This document shows, piece by piece, positions 6,793 to 7,280 of a DNA stretch of 7,280 nt. Positions within the stretch are counted from its first letter, which is position 1. The number at the start of each line of letters is the position of its first letter. A program made the position numbers and the translations under genes. Source of the DNA: an uncultured Candidatus Altimarinota bacterium (lineage in GTDB: Bacteria > Patescibacteriota > Gracilibacteria > CAIRYL01). Location: assembly GCA_947311665.1 (NCBI GenBank), contig CAMZLA010000062.1, positions 1 through 7,280 of the forward strand. Direction: 5' to 3'. The notes below the pieces were generated by a model. It saw only the letters and a list, made by a program, of their open reading frames with translations. It did no database searches and was not told the DNA's origin.

Positions 6793-7280
6793 AGTTCAAG
6801 TTCTCCTTGTCTTGGAAGATTTAAATTTTCAACTATTTCACTTAAATTTTGAAGTTTTTCTTGAGTATCAGAGTATTTTCTAATAGCCGTTTTTAAACCG
6901 TTTGTTGTTTTTGCTTTACTTGTCAAACCTAATTTTTTACTAATATTTTTTAAAATATCTGTATCTTCAATATCTTTTAATATTTCATCAGTTGTTATTT
7001 TTTTAGTAACCAAACTATTAACCTCTATTTTATTTTTTTGAGTATTAATGTTTGGTTCTTTAAGCTCTTTGATTTTAGAATCTTTTTCAGATTTAAGTTT
7101 TTCTAACGCTTCTTTTTCAGATTGAAGCTCTTTAGCTTTTGCTTGAACTTCTTCTTCAAATTTAGCTTTCTCTTTTTCTGAAATATTATTTTTTTCTTTA
7201 AACTCTTTGATTTTAGAATCTTTTTCAGATTTAAATTTTTCTAACGCTGCTTTTTCAGATTGAAGCTCTTTAGCTTTTGG
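6783..7280 (-). CDS. Coiled-coil protein with small helical C-terminal domain (N-terminus beyond window)
   Basis: The frame is open to the right edge: 165 codons and a TAA stop are visible, with no start needed inside the window. A TTG at 7013 would give only 76 residues but would cut the frame in mid-protein, and I see no reason to start there. Visible residues 1-75 are a Lys/Glu-rich coiled coil made of the same 46-residue unit as the last gene of the cluster (KSEKDSKIKELKE, EEVQAKAKELQSEK). Residues 76-92 are a linker. Residues about 95-165 form a separate helical domain, with ILKNISKKLGLTSKAKT near 108-124 followed by GLKTAIRKY. This weakly resembles helix-extension-helix (SAP/Rho-N-like) nucleic-acid-binding folds, a low-confidence inference. 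The end overlaps the PIF1-like start by 10 bases, so the two are probably co-translated. The unseen N-terminus may resemble the helical domain of the other coiled-coil gene, which cannot be checked here. Confidence 0.85.
   Translation of the reverse strand, partial: PKAKELQSEKAALEKFKSEKDSKIKEFKEKNNISEKEKAKFEEEVQAKAKELQSEKEALEKLKSEKDSKIKELKEPNINTQKNKIEVNSLVTKKITTDEILKDIEDTDILKNISKKLGLTSKAKTTNGLKTAIRKYSDTQEKLQNLSEIVENLNLPRQGELELCS
6803..6808 (-). promoter_or_regulatory. Ribosome binding site of the PIF1-like helicase
   Basis: AAGGAG on the minus strand lies ten bases before the ATG at 6792 and inside the last codons of the coiled-coil gene upstream. It supports this start and coupling to the upstream gene. 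Confidence 0.7.
7056..7243. repeat. Direct repeat, right copy (in truncated coiled-coil gene)
   Basis: This is the partner of 361-548: the same orientation, five mismatches in 188 bases, and no indels. Within it, CTTTAAGCTC at 7058 and CTTTAAACTC at 7196 mark the same 138-base tandem period as in the left gene. The repeat continues toward the edge: 7242-7278 again follows the unit. The last base makes TGG where the unit has TGC, giving Pro instead of Ala. Confidence 0.93.

Noticed and set aside
6783..7013. A 76-residue stand-alone gene starting at TTG 7013
   Set aside because: The frame is open upstream to the window edge and encodes the coiled-coil repeat shared with the other gene. The TTG is an internal leucine codon, so the true gene starts beyond 7280.

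Overview
The window is mostly an A+T-rich bacterial gene cluster. Sampled lines are about 27-33% G+C. All five recognisable genes lie on the minus strand, so transcription runs from high to low coordinates. AAGGAG-type ribosome binding sites, tight gene packing, TAA stops and one TTG start indicate a bacterium using the standard bacterial code with strong Shine-Dalgarno use. An A+T-rich Campylobacterota-type host (Arcobacter-like) is a guess from composition and style only; no taxonomic marker gene is present.

In transcription order: (1) 7280-6783, the 3' part of a gene cut by the window edge, encoding a long charged coiled coil followed by a small helical C-terminal domain. (2) 6792-5401, a complete PIF1/RecD2-like SF1 helicase that overlaps gene 1 by 10 bases. 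(3) 5400-5249, a 152-base extremely A+T-rich gap with a likely promoter. (4) 5248-2846, an 800-residue Hsp70-type ATPase with TPR repeats in place of the usual lid. (5) 2844-1675, a compact UvrD/DUF2075-like SF1 helicase, 1 base after the Hsp70 stop. (6) 1665-322, an unrecognised helical domain ending in a coiled coil nearly identical to that of gene 1. The Hsp70, UvrD-like helicase and coiled-coil genes are almost certainly one translationally coupled operon. The coiled-coil/PIF1 pair is probably an upstream unit of the same system.

The strongest structural signal is a direct repeat: 188 bases at 361-548 recur at 7056-7243 with five mismatches (about 97%). It brackets the whole cluster and lies inside the two coiled-coil genes. 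Each copy belongs to a 138-base (46-codon) in-frame tandem repeat. The cluster could therefore recombine through these repeats, the two coiled-coil proteins could be paralogous partners exchanging sequence, or the assembly could have broken inside a repeat.

The left edge, 1 to about 356, does not look like the rest. It is about 40% G+C over 61-300, begins with a (GA)n tract, holds a perfect AGCGCATGCGCT palindrome, and carries no credible gene. The change falls exactly where the coiled-coil repeat stops. It may be a chimeric join to unrelated (possibly eukaryotic) DNA, in which case the C-terminus of the last gene is artificial.

A plausible reading, by inference only, is an accessory nucleic-acid-processing or defence-type system. 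In it an Hsp70-TPR ATPase would act with two different SF1 motor proteins and two coiled-coil proteins. I do not recognise this combination as a named system.
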